Shown here: positions 8,601 to 16,029 of the stretch, in pieces | Numbering within the stretch: position 1 is the first letter of the stretch | How the letters are laid out: every line of letters starts with the position of its first letter | Origin: Candidatus Pantoea gossypiicola | GTDB taxonomy: Bacteria > Pseudomonadota > Gammaproteobacteria > Enterobacterales > Enterobacteriaceae | Reading direction: 5' to 3' | DNA: 64,000 nucleotides | NCBI RefSeq assembly: GCF_008632075.1 | Contig: NZ_VWVM01000004.1 | Coordinates: 186,001-250,000 of the forward strand | The notes under the pieces: model-generated | The model's input: only the letters and a program-made list of their open reading frames with translations | What the model was told of the DNA's origin: nothing | Database searches by the model: none | Program-made: the position numbers and the translations under genes

Positions 8601-8656
8601 TGTCACACCAGTACTGCAGTGGGTGACATTGGATCACGGTCGAAATTGATTGTCAA
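8601..8656 (-). promoter_or_regulatory. Candidate promoter with overlapping palindrome before gemA
   Basis: On the minus strand TTGACA (8651-8656) and TCCAAT (8628-8633) are 17 bp apart, a good sigma-70 layout. Just downstream, 8601-8628, is an inverted repeat (TGTCAC-CCA arms around the 8-bp palindrome ACTGCAGT), a likely operator at the start point. RNA from here would meet the 8558-8586 terminator after about 40 bases. This is seen by eye, with no mapped transcript. Confidence 0.45.
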
Positions 8657-8694
8657 CAATATTACGTAACACCTGAAATATTTGGTGTACAACC

Positions 8695-9102
8695 CTACTT
8701 ACAAGGATACATTCTCCTTAGAGTATTTGAGTAAACTGCAGCCACATCCAGTTTCATGTCTGGGTTTTCGCCAGCAAGATACAGCTCAATAAATTGGTTA
8801 ACCAATTTATCGTTCATTAATAATGTGTCGGGTACACAAGCGTAGGGTTTAAAGCTCTTATCCTCCCTGTGGATTACTACATCACTCATCCTCGAATAGC
8901 CTTCACCTTCTGCAACACCCTCCAAATAGAAAACTAAAGCCACTTTAGCTGACTGATTATCTTTATTATTAATATCATAGGCCTTGCTCCTTATATCTAC
9001 ATATTTTTCCAATGTCATTGCAGAGACCGCATGGAGACTTAGACTCATTAAAGCCAAACTAATAAAGACACTTCTAAAAACTGTTTTTCTCATAAGCTTC
9101 AT
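8695..9102 (-). CDS. Exported small protein, Rap1a/Tai-like pattern (prophage cargo)
   Basis: A 135-residue protein with a clear signal peptide (basic MKLMRKTVFR, hydrophobic core, AVSA cleavage region). The mature part holds YLEGVAEGEGYSR, then a cysteine (YACVPD), NQFIELYLAGENPD and a final LRRMYPC, a pattern reminiscent of the Rap1a/Tai immunity fold with its disulphide. Base composition is visibly more AT-rich than the phage genes around it and it lies between two regulatory gaps, as cargo genes (morons) do. The family assignment is tentative. It could be a lysogenic-conversion protein of another kind. Confidence 0.6.
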   Translation of the reverse strand: MKLMRKTVFRSVFISLALMSLSLHAVSAMTLEKYVDIRSKAYDINNKDNQSAKVALVFYLEGVAEGEGYSRMSDVVIHREDKSFKPYACVPDTLLMNDKLVNQFIELYLAGENPDMKLDVAAVYSNTLRRMYPCK

Positions 9103-9125
9103 CTCGAAAATTCACTTTTAATACC

Positions 9126-9410
9126 TCATACAGGTATCTCTAGGCTGTCATCATGTTTTAATAATCTGCCATCTACTGGCAACCACCGCACAACGTACTG
9201 CGAAATATCCCGCCCGGTATTGCGACAAATCATGCCAGCGTAATCAACATCCAGATAAGCCCAGACGAGCTTTGGATAACCCTGTTTCTGCAATTCTTCG
9301 CTTACCTCGCACACCGCGCAGATTGCCTTACCTGCGCCGGTTTCATAGGCCGCACTCAGCACGTCAGTGGGGATATCACCATTCCCCTCAACCCATTTAT
9401 AACTTTTCAC
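9126..9410 (-). CDS. Hypothetical phage early protein
   Basis: A 94-residue protein of unrecognised family. It has three cysteines (two in AICAVCE, one in MICRNTG) and a WAYLDVDYAGM core. It begins with an ATGA overlap with the gene upstream, placing it in the same early operon. No catalytic motif or membrane segment is visible. Confidence 0.6.
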   Translation of the reverse strand: MKSYKWVEGNGDIPTDVLSAAYETGAGKAICAVCEVSEELQKQGYPKLVWAYLDVDYAGMICRNTGRDISQYVVRWLPVDGRLLKHDDSLEIPV

Positions 9411-9625
9411 TTTCCACCCCCCAATGAATAAGTAATTTTCGCTATACCAATGATGCTTACTGAAAGTGTCATTAACCGGAGCGCATCAATCATGCGCTGC
9501 ATTTCGGTATCACTGACACGCTCCAAATCTATCCCCAGCAAGGCCGCAACAGCGTCCAACACATAGTCACGCAGGGCATCTTCAGGCGACCAAATCATTG
9601 ATTTGTGGTCATTTGCAGAATTCAT
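9407..9625 (-). CDS. Hypothetical phage early protein
   Basis: A 72-residue protein with a helical N-terminal half (SPEDALRDYVLDAVAALLG, DTEMQRMIDALR) and a hydrophobic stretch near the end (LTLSVSIIGIAKITYSLGG). It starts with an ATGA overlap with the gene before and ends with one into the gene after. The function is unknown; the helix-rich start could be a small DNA- or protein-binding unit. Confidence 0.6.
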   Translation of the reverse strand: MNSANDHKSMIWSPEDALRDYVLDAVAALLGIDLERVSDTEMQRMIDALRLMTLSVSIIGIAKITYSLGGGK

Positions 9626-9840
9626 ACAAATTTAAACCTCTTTTTAAACCGCTCAGCAGCCCGCCTCATTTCTGATTGTGCAGACCTTTTATAAATACGG
9701 TGACCGCGATTATCCCAGCACAGCCAGCGGGACACTTCCGGCAGGCTGCGGCGTTCTTCTACCGTGCCGCCATCATTCAGGTGGTACACACGACGATCAC
9801 CGCCGTCATAGTGCTCACAGCCCGTCACGCACAGGTACAT
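9622..9840 (-). CDS. Hypothetical phage early protein
   Basis: A 72-residue basic protein (MYLCVTGCEHYDGGDRR at the start, RFKKRFKF at the end). ATG at 9840 is chosen over upstream codons because GGAGGTG lies just before it. Its 5' end overlaps the zinc-motif gene by 26 bases. No family was recognised. Confidence 0.6.
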   Translation of the reverse strand: MYLCVTGCEHYDGGDRRVYHLNDGGTVEERRSLPEVSRWLCWDNRGHRIYKRSAQSEMRRAAERFKKRFKFV

Positions 9841-10123
9841 CGCGCACCTCCGAACCACTGAAAGCCGTGCCACAGAACGGACAGAATCGCATCATTATCG
9901 CCGTATCGCTTTTAGTCTGACGGGTTTCAGGCTCTCCATTCTTGCGCCTGCGGTAGTAGCGAAAGCGGTATTTCAGGGAAACCGGCGCATGATCGCCCGC
10001 ACTCATCACCCATACGGCATTTTCAAAACCCGACTCACCCATTTCAGCCAAGTCAGAACCGATTACGTCGCGAATCTGTTTATCGCAGGCCTCAGCGACC
10101 TTATCGAAACAATTACAGGCCAT
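9815..10123 (-). CDS. Phage early protein with C-terminal CxxC zinc knuckle
   Basis: A 102-residue protein. It opens with MACNCFDKVAEACDKQ, has a beta-rich middle (PVSLKYRFRYYRRRKNG) and ends with a FCPFCG knuckle followed by SGSEV. The early cysteines may complete a zinc site. GGAGG precedes the ATG at 10123. Similar small proteins occur in early regions of enterobacterial Mu-like phages, but the role is unknown. Confidence 0.65.
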   Translation of the reverse strand: MACNCFDKVAEACDKQIRDVIGSDLAEMGESGFENAVWVMSAGDHAPVSLKYRFRYYRRRKNGEPETRQTKSDTAIMMRFCPFCGTAFSGSEVRDVPVRDGL

Positions 10124-10307
10124 CACACGCCTCCATTTCATTAATGCGCACAAAGTCATTAAACGTGGTTTCGCAAAAGTGGCATTTCACAACGACCATC
10201 AATTGCTGCGGGTCATACATTTCAGGCATAACTTTCAGTTCAAGCACTGCCGTACGCTCACAACAGGGGCAGGCAGAATCGAGAAGAACATTTTCAGGAT
10301 TAATCAT
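10113..10307 (-). CDS. Small zinc-ribbon-like phage protein
   Basis: A 64-residue protein with two cysteine pairs, CPCC near residue 14 and CHFC near residue 44, spaced like a zinc ribbon. ATG at 10307 is used because it lies just past the upstream stop at 10312. The first residues (INPENV) are encoded by a 16-bp sequence that recurs at the start of the neighbouring gene. The function is unknown. Confidence 0.6.
   Translation of the reverse strand: MINPENVLLDSACPCCERTAVLELKVMPEMYDPQQLMVVVKCHFCETTFNDFVRINEMEACDGL
10288..10303 (-). repeat. 16-bp direct repeat, copy 1
   Basis: ACATTTTCAGGATTAA on the plus strand is identical to 10637-10652. Both copies encode the N-terminal NPENV residues of adjacent small genes. 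Confidence 0.85.
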
Positions 10308-10311
10308 CACC

Positions 10312-10659
10312 TTATGCCCCTTTACCAGCGCCGGTGCGGAGTTGACAAAGTTTGACCGCTGACTCATTTGCGAGGTCATCTTCTGTTTTTAGTGTTGGCT
10401 CCGTAATGTCGCCTTCCTCACGCTCAATTACCCACCGACCAAATGCTGTTATGTGCCGTATTGAATGCGGCCCTTTAGACGCTAAACCCAGCTCAACAAG
10501 ACGGCTCATTGCATCCTTGCCAATGTCATATCCTTCGCCGTCATCGCAGGTCTCATTAAATCTCAGCAAGGCTTTCAGGTCTGGATCCTGGATTTTAGGC
10601 CCAGGGCTTAATCGGTTACTCAATTCACTTTCCATTACATTTTCAGGATTAACTCTCAT
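10312..10659 (-). CDS. Hypothetical phage early protein
   Basis: A 115-residue protein of unrecognised family with a central LKALLRFNETCDDGEGYDIGKDAMSRLVELGLASK region that looks like a winged-helix fold. The start at 10659 has AGAGG seven bases upstream. The longer frame to 10704 overlaps the membrane-protein gene and is not preferred. It shares its N-terminal NPENV coding sequence with the next gene. Confidence 0.6.
   Translation of the reverse strand: MRVNPENVMESELSNRLSPGPKIQDPDLKALLRFNETCDDGEGYDIGKDAMSRLVELGLASKGPHSIRHITAFGRWVIEREEGDITEPTLKTEDDLANESAVKLCQLRTGAGKGA
10637..10652 (-). repeat. 16-bp direct repeat, copy 2
   Basis: Identical to 10288-10303. The copies are 349 bp apart and both sit at gene starts, which suggests either a duplication or a shared translation signal. 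Confidence 0.85.
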
Positions 10660-10669
10660 ATCTGACCTC

Positions 10670-10882
10670 TCATTTGCCCTTGCGGCAAAATTCGCAAAAT
10701 TCATCCAGAATCACACAAGCACCACAAAGAAGGGCACCAACCCAAGCGACAGGCCAGAACACAGTTATAAACAAGGGGTCGGGAAAGCCGCTCCCATCGA
10801 AGATATAGCGTGCCGCCACCGCAAGCGTGAGCAACCCCACCGCCAGGTAACCAATTACAAATAAAAGAACTGCCATATTCAT
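10670..10882 (-). CDS. Small membrane protein, phage early region
   Basis: A 70-residue protein with two hydrophobic segments (about residues 3-24 and 38-58) and a cysteine-rich C-terminus (CGAC, CEFCRKGK). GAGG lies seven bases before the ATG at 10882. It is the first gene after the truncated transposase. The function is unknown. Confidence 0.6.
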   Translation of the reverse strand: MNMAVLLFVIGYLAVGLLTLAVAARYIFDGSGFPDPLFITVFWPVAWVGALLCGACVILDEFCEFCRKGK

Positions 10883-10981
10883 TAATAACCTCTTAGCGAA
10901 TTTTGGCGTGAGCAGTCCCCTGACGGTTCACGCCATATTTAAATGATGATTAATTGCGGTTTAAATCAGACTACTTTTGCA

Positions 10982-12112
10982 TCAACCGGCGTCAGTATTA
11001 GAGATGGCGTGGCGTATCGCGTCGCCAACCGCAATCTGACTTTCAGACATTGCCAGACTCCAGCCCATGACTACGCGTGAACGGCCATCAATAATCAGTG
11101 TGATTTCAGGTCTGAACGGCTTGCCCGTATCAGGATGCAGCACCTCTAACTTCATGCCGTGACCATCGCCGATCCAGACCCCGTTAACCGGTATCACTGA
11201 CCAGTCACGACGCACGAACGGCATCAGCGACTGCCAGGCTGAACCTGCCACACGACCCCGCATGCGCTCCGCCTTGGGGATTTTGTTCAGCGCATAGCGT
11301 ACCGTATCAATTAATGGCAGCTGGGCCAGCATCAGCTCATTACCCGCATACTCATCACGCCAGTCCTCAGCAAAGGCTTCATACGCCATTGTCACGCTGG
11401 GCTGATTGGGATTGCGCCAGTACTGCAGAAAGCGGCCCATCCATGGATACTGCTCAACCTTCTTAGGTCTGACCTGGCCGGGTGCCAGTATGGCCAGCTT
11501 CTCACCCGGCGTTTTAGCCAGATCGTAATCTGAAAACCAGCGCTGCAGGCTACTGACGCCCACACCCGTGCGCGTAGACCCTTTACGGGCGTTTGCGACA
11601 TCTGCTGCTTTCTGGACTTGCTGCGGCAACGTTCCGGCTCTGGACTCCAGCGCGACGTGTGTCACGGCCTGCTTGCGATTCATACTGAGACCACCATTTA
11701 CCGGCTCCTGCATAAGGCGAAGCACCTCACGCACCAGCATCATGCGCGCATCAGCAATTTTTTTCTGGTCATCAGTCAGCTCACGCAGCCTGTTATCCAT
11801 CAGCGCAGGGCAGTTGCGATAAAGCCCGATCAACTCTTTTGATTTCTGCGACCCCGCATCAGCCTTGACAAAATTGCTACGTACCGCAGTTAAATCAGCC
11901 CCTGCAGACTGAGCCAGCAACTGACGAGCCATGCGAGTCTGGACTGCATCGCGTGCCACATCTGGCAGACAATCGATGTGGTATTCAAAAGCTCGTGACC
12001 CCTCTCGCTTTCTATATAGCCATTGTTTAGTTTTAGCGAGCTTCCTGATCCCTCTATCTGTAGCCGGAAGTCCCTGAATTCCCAATAATTCAGATGATGT
12101 GAACCAGCTCAT
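10982..12112 (-). pseudogene. Truncated MuA-type transposase
   Basis: The first 376 residues of a MuA homologue; family members are about 600 to 700 residues. The N-terminus (WFTSSELLGIQGLPATDRGIRKLAK) is the Mu-type DNA-binding domain. The first catalytic acid is Asp316 in WIGDGHG, matching Asp269 of MuA. The reading frame ends after RHAISNTDAG, before the regions that hold the second Asp and the Glu and before the MuB-interaction tail. No other fragment of A or B follows; the next DNA is a short gap and unrelated small genes. The N-terminal part could still bind phage ends or operators and act as a repressor-like fragment. Confidence 0.88.
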
Positions 12113-12114
12113 AG

Positions 12115-12330
12115 TTATTCCTCATCACAAATAACACCGGATTCTTTGGCAATCAGCTCGCGTAGCTGAGCTCCTTTGGGGCCATTCCATACACCCATTA
12201 GCGCTTGGCGGGCATTTGGATACAAAACATTGTTGTTAATACACCACCGATGAAGAGTTGAGCCATGTGATATGAATCCAGCCCTAACTCTGTTAAGCAA
12301 GAGAGCGCCTGGGGCGATACTTTTATTCAT
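12115..12330 (-). CDS. Small Ner-like regulator
   Basis: A 71-residue protein directly before the transposase gene and divergent from the repressor, the place of ner in Mu. It holds one helix-turn-helix-like stretch, GSTLHRWCINNNVLYPNARQALMG. Ner-type proteins shut down early transcription once it has begun. The sequence does not closely resemble Mu Ner, so the assignment rests mainly on size and position. Confidence 0.6.
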   Translation of the reverse strand: MNKSIAPGALLLNRVRAGFISHGSTLHRWCINNNVLYPNARQALMGVWNGPKGAQLRELIAKESGVICDEE

Positions 12331-12378
12331 TTTGTATATACTCGTATCCGGTTTGATTAATGATAATGAACAAGGTAT

Positions 12379-12409
12379 GCCAACATATGTTGGCTGTCAA
12401 CAGGTGTTG
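12379..12409. promoter_or_regulatory. Twin operators CAACA-N2-TGTTG at the repressor start
   Basis: Two palindromes with the same half-sites lie between ner and the repressor: CAACATATGTTG at 12381-12392 (extended to the perfect 16-mer GCCAACATATGTTGGC at 12379-12394) and CAACAGGTGTTG at 12398-12409. Their centres are 17 bp apart, and the second ends two bases before the repressor ATG. They are the probable binding sites of the repressor and/or the Ner-like protein. Confidence 0.75.
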
Positions 12410-12411
12410 CT

Positions 12412-13230
12412 ATGGAAATACTGCGAGTTGAAATGGCAGGGCGGCTTATCGAGGAGCGCACCCGTTTGGGTTACTCACAAGTAACTTTTGCAAATCAATT
12501 AGATATGACTAGGGAGGGATTGCGACTTTATGAGACAGGGCAGCGGGGTATCGGGGGTGAATTTCTGGCGAAAGCAGCCATGCTTGGGCTTGATGTCCAA
12601 TATGTTCTAACTGGAGTTGAATCACCAAATAGAGCTGAAATACCACAAAAGCTTCAAGACAAAGCACTCAATATACAGACTCCGATAATCACAGTGTCTC
12701 CTGAAGGAACTGCCAATGTTGTTCATGTCGCCCAGACTGGAGCTACCGTCAATTTCTATAACAACCAGAAGCACGTGGTTAACACTAAAGCTGAGGTTAA
12801 GCCCGGCATAGAGCATATAACGGAAGCTCAGGCAGCCAAGTTGACAGAGCTTGTGGAAAACGTAGTTAACTTGGAAGGCAGGGTAAGGAAGAAGCCCGCT
12901 TCAAGACAGAGCGTTTGGGGCAAACTGAATAGGCATTGCGGAGTGACTCGATATAGACTCATTCCACTGGAGTTATATGAGAAGGCTGAAAAATTTCTTC
13001 GTCAATGGATTGGTCGGCTCAATTCCCAGCCAATGGCGTCAATTTCTGATAACAATACGTGGCGTAAGAATCGTTACGCTTACATAAAATTAAAAACCAA
13101 CGGGGAACTTGAGGACTGGCGACAGAAGTACTTATGGAAGAATTTCCAAGTCGATAGTTTAACAGCCTTATCTGATGACGACCTTGATAAAGTTTATCGT
13201 GCAGTTACAACCAAGGTTCGCCGCAAATAG
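12412..13230 (+). CDS. Prophage repressor, XRE helix-turn-helix with ORF6C-like C-terminus
   Basis: A 272-residue protein. Residues 5-65 form an XRE-type helix-turn-helix (RLIEERTRLGYSQVTFANQLDM, then YETGQRGIGGEFLAKAA). Residues about 135-195 (ITEAQAAKLTELVENVV, then GKLNRHCGVTRYRLIPLELYEKA) resemble the ORF6C domain of phage regulators, and a charged C-terminal domain follows. It is transcribed away from ner and A, as Mu c is. Codon use is more AT-rich than in the late genes. It should keep the early promoter off and give immunity. The second operator nearly touches its start codon, suggesting autoregulation. Confidence 0.8.
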   Translation: MEILRVEMAGRLIEERTRLGYSQVTFANQLDMTREGLRLYETGQRGIGGEFLAKAAMLGLDVQYVLTGVESPNRAEIPQKLQDKALNIQTPIITVSPEGTANVVHVAQTGATVNFYNNQKHVVNTKAEVKPGIEHITEAQAAKLTELVENVVNLEGRVRKKPASRQSVWGKLNRHCGVTRYRLIPLELYEKAEKFLRQWIGRLNSQPMASISDNNTWRKNRYAYIKLKTNGELEDWRQKYLWKNFQVDSLTALSDDDLDKVYRAVTTKVRRK

Positions 13231-13236
13231 GTCCAA

Positions 13237-13297
13237 CCCCAGTTCCTTTTTACAAAACAGGAATATGTGATTTCAATAAGTTAAACCGGAACTGGGG
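13237..13297. repeat. Inverted repeat CCCCAGTTCC/GGAACTGGGG after the repressor
   Basis: Perfect 10-bp arms at 13237-13246 and 13288-13297 lie seven bases past the repressor stop. Two further CTGGAAC copies follow at 13307-13313 and 13319-13325. It could be a factor-dependent terminator, or protein-binding sites in the phage end. Confidence 0.6.
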
Positions 13298-13594
13298 ATC
13301 CATAGGCTGGAACACTAACTGGAACGCTTTGTATGATGGGTGCGTAGGTTATTCAGGCTAACTTTTTAGCTTCTGGCGCTCTAATACCGGTGGGAGCAAC
13401 GCTCATTAAAACTCTCTTAAACTAACTCAAACGACAGTCATTTCATCCAGAAAAGTTTGCAAAAAAAATCATTTTTCGGTCATTTTTTTGCGGCAAGTCC
13501 AAAATCTCTAAATCCTCGCCAAGCCCCGCCAGTAAAGGATTTTCGGCTATCTTGCATGTTCTCCGATCAGTCCAGAAATGATTACCACCCCACA
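13298..13594. other. Phage left terminal region with repeated motifs
   Basis: About 300 bases without a gene at the repressor-side end, as in Mu. Repeated words are TCCAGAAA (13446-13453 and 13571-13578) and TTTTCGG (in 13471-13480 and 13541-13550). These are candidates for transposase-binding sites. The terminal trinucleotide would be ACA (TGT on the phage strand). Confidence 0.45.
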
Positions 13595-13599
13595 TTCGA
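13595..13599. other. Predicted 5-bp target site next to the prophage end
   Basis: If the prophage ends at 13594 the duplicated target is TTCGA; if it ends at 13592 it is CATTC. Mu-type insertion duplicates five bases. The other copy would be beyond the left edge and cannot be seen. Confidence 0.4.
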
Positions 13600-14407
13600 C
13601 GGCTGCACCATGACCAACATGGATGCTCTGACCATTCCTGCAGCCGGCGGCATTGATAGCACGGCGCTGATTACCGGCAGCTATTCGGATGGTAACGACG
13701 GCGTAGTCCTGAAAGGGGAAAATAAAAAGCTCAGCGATCTGAAAGGGATGTCGGTCTATCTGCCTGCGCTGTCAGTGTCGCACTATCTGCTGGTACGCGG
13801 GCTGGAGAAGGCCGGACTGCAGGAAAAAGACGTTAAAGTCGTGAACACCTCCGATGCCGATATCGTCTCAGCGTTCGGCACCAGCAACGTCAAAGCGGCT
13901 GTGGCCTGGAACCCGCAGCTTTCGGTTATCAAAAAGACGCCGCAGACGACAGAAGTATTCAGCTCATCGGCCGTGCCGGGCGAGCTGATTGACATGATGG
14001 TGGTCAATACCGACACCCTGAAAGATAACCCCGCACTCGGCAAGGCGCTGACCGGTGCCTGGTTTGAGATGATGGCGAAGATGCAGGCCGGTGACACTCA
14101 GGCGCTGAGTGCCATGGCGGCCGATTCCGGTACGGACCTCGCCGGTTATAAGGCGCAGCTGAAAACCACCCACCTGTTCTGGACCCCTGCCGAAACCCAG
14201 ACTTTTGTCTCTTCCCCCGATCTGGCGAAAACCATGCAGCGCGTCGCGGCGTTCTCCTTTGATAAAGGGTTGCTGGGCGAGGGCGCGCAAAGCGCTGACT
14301 TCATCGGCATGCGCTTCCCGGGCAACGTCACTGTCGGCGACACCGCAAACATCAAACTGCGCTTTGACGACAGCTATCTGAAGCTGGCCGCTGTGGGCAA
14401 GCTGTAA
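13595..14407 (+). pseudogene. Substrate-binding protein of a guanidine/urea-type ABC transporter, 5' part removed by prophage
   Basis: The last 270 codons of a periplasmic binding protein of the nitrate/taurine/urea-carboxylase-linked type, starting in mid-domain at FDGCTMTNMDALTIPAAGG. The signal peptide and the first ligand-binding lobe are missing. The frame remains open for 46 codons into phage DNA, but no sensible start is there. The gene is followed by its permease (24-base gap) and ATPase. In the family, the protein delivers guanidine or urea to the permease. The insertion should abolish high-affinity uptake unless another binding protein stands in. Confidence 0.88.
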
Positions 14408-14431
14408 CCACCGGACTCAGGAGTTTTTGCC

Positions 14432-15247
14432 ATGCGCCACATCAACCGCTATCCCCGGCAGGGAATGCGCCTGACGCTGATGCTGTTACCGTTTGTGTTG
14501 CTGATCGCCGCATGGTTTATCAGTTCAGCAGTGCGTCTGGAGACAAATCCCCATGACAAACTGCTGCCCGGCCTGTCGCAAATGATCGCGGCCATCGACC
14601 GGATGGCGTTCACGCTGGACAAGCGTAGCGGGGAGTATCTGCTGTGGGCGGATACGTGGATTAGCTTAACCCGTCTGCTGACTGGCCTGGCACTCTCTTC
14701 GGTAATTGGCTTGTGCATCGGCATTGCTGCGGGCGTTTTTCCGATGACCCGCGCGGCGCTGTCACCTTTCATGACCGTGGTGTCGATGATCTCGCCGCTG
14801 GCGCTACTGCCAATGCTGTTTATCGTCTTCGGCCTGGATGAGCTGTCAAAAGTGATGCTGATCGTCATTGGCATCACACCGATGCTGGCACGCGATCTCG
14901 AACATCGGGCGCGGGAAATCCCCGTTGAGCTGTTTATCAAAGCGCAGACCCTGGGGGCGAACAGCTGGACGGTGGTGCTTCGGGTTGTGCTGCCGCAGCT
15001 CTTATCCCGGCTAATCACCTCGCTGCGTCTGCTGCTGGGATCGGCATGGCTCTTTCTGATCTCCGCCGAAGCTATCTCCGCGACTGCCGGGCTGGGTTAT
15101 CGCATCTTCCTCGTCCGTCGCTATATGGCGATGGATGTGATCATTCCTTATGTCATCTGGATAACGTTGCTGGCGTGGCTGATGGATCTCGCGCTGCGTC
15201 AGCTGCACAAGGCCTGTTTCCCCTGGGCAGAAGGAGGCCGGGAATGA
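14432..15247 (+). CDS. ABC transporter permease, guanidine/urea type
   Basis: A 271-residue inner-membrane permease of the SsuC/TauC type with about six membrane segments. The loop that contacts the ATPase is visible around residues 165-185 (AREIPVELFIKAQTLGANSW). The C-terminus overlaps the ATPase start by four bases. It belongs to the carboxylase operon. Its usual binding protein is the interrupted gene upstream. Promoter activity after the insertion would have to come from the prophage end or an internal promoter. Confidence 0.85.
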   Translation: MRHINRYPRQGMRLTLMLLPFVLLIAAWFISSAVRLETNPHDKLLPGLSQMIAAIDRMAFTLDKRSGEYLLWADTWISLTRLLTGLALSSVIGLCIGIAAGVFPMTRAALSPFMTVVSMISPLALLPMLFIVFGLDELSKVMLIVIGITPMLARDLEHRAREIPVELFIKAQTLGANSWTVVLRVVLPQLLSRLITSLRLLLGSAWLFLISAEAISATAGLGYRIFLVRRYMAMDVIIPYVIWITLLAWLMDLALRQLHKACFPWAEGGRE

Positions 15248-16029
15248 GTTTTATCGATATCAAAAATATCTGGCAGGAGTATGGCGACCACGTGGTGCTG
15301 GAACGCATCAATCTGCAGGTAAAAGAGGGCGAGTTCTGCTCGCTGGTAGGCGCATCCGGCTGCGGTAAGTCGACGTTTTTACGTCTTCTGCTCGGTCAGG
15401 AAAAGCCAACGCGGGGAACGATCACACTGGATGGCGAGCAGCTGCCCGGCGAGCCGGATCGCAGCCGTGGCGTGGTGTTTCAGCGCTACTCGGTTTTCCC
15501 TCATCTCAACGTGCTGGATAACGTCGCTATTGGCCTCGAACTCCCGGCGTCACCCTTTACGGGTCGGCTGTTTGGTGCCCGGAAACGTCAGGCCCGTGAG
15601 CAGGCAAAACAGATGCTGGTGAAGGTCGGGCTGGGCCATTCACTCGATAAATATCCGGCGCAGCTTTCCGGCGGAATGCAGCAGCGGCTGGCGATTGCGC
15701 AGGCGTTTGTGATGCAGCCACGCGTGCTGCTGCTGGATGAACCGTTTGGTGCGCTGGATCCCGGTATCCGCAAAGATATGCATGCGTTGCTGCTCCAGCT
15801 CTGGAGCGAAACCCGCATGACGGTGTTTATGGTCACGCACGACCTTGCCGAAGGCTTCAATCTGGGGACCCGGCTGCTGGTGTTCGATAAGGTGCGCATC
15901 GACCCGCAGGCCCCCAATGCGTGGGGCGCGCGTATCACTTACGACATCCCGCTTAATGAGACGCGACTATCTCAGCTGACGACCGGCAGCAGAAATAACA
16001 TTTACCCCTTAAAGGAGACCGCTCAATGA
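15244..16029 (+). CDS. ABC transporter ATP-binding protein, guanidine/urea type
   Basis: A 261-residue ABC ATPase. It has Walker A GASGCGKST at about residues 37-45, a Q-loop near VVFQRYSVFPHL, the signature LSGGMQQR, Walker B LLLDEPFGALD and the H-loop VMVTHDL. ATG at 15244 overlaps the permease stop (ATGA) and has AGGAGGCC upstream. The next gene begins with another ATGA overlap. It powers uptake through the adjacent permease. Confidence 0.9.
   Translation: MSFIDIKNIWQEYGDHVVLERINLQVKEGEFCSLVGASGCGKSTFLRLLLGQEKPTRGTITLDGEQLPGEPDRSRGVVFQRYSVFPHLNVLDNVAIGLELPASPFTGRLFGARKRQAREQAKQMLVKVGLGHSLDKYPAQLSGGMQQRLAIAQAFVMQPRVLLLDEPFGALDPGIRKDMHALLLQLWSETRMTVFMVTHDLAEGFNLGTRLLVFDKVRIDPQAPNAWGARITYDIPLNETRLSQLTTGSRNNIYPLKETAQ

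Larger units (their letters stand above)
1..13594 (-). mobile_element. Mu-like transposable prophage, left-end part, probably defective
   Basis: Gene order on the minus strand is that of a Mu-type phage read from its left end: divergent repressor, Ner-like gene, transposase A, small early genes, gemA, mor, endolysin, spanins, terminase, portal, F-like and G-like head proteins. The element continues beyond the left edge of the window. The right boundary is set at the ACA at 13592-13594, because from 13595 the reading frame is a bacterial substrate-binding protein that starts in mid-gene; Mu-family ends are TG...CA. The A gene lacks two of three catalytic acids and no B ATPase gene is visible, so transposition and replication are probably lost. 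The exact end, 13592 or 13594, is an inference. Confidence 0.9.

Noticed and set aside
13457..13594. Upstream extension of the binding-protein frame into phage DNA
   Set aside because: The 46 codons are phage terminal sequence read by chance; no signal peptide or family similarity.
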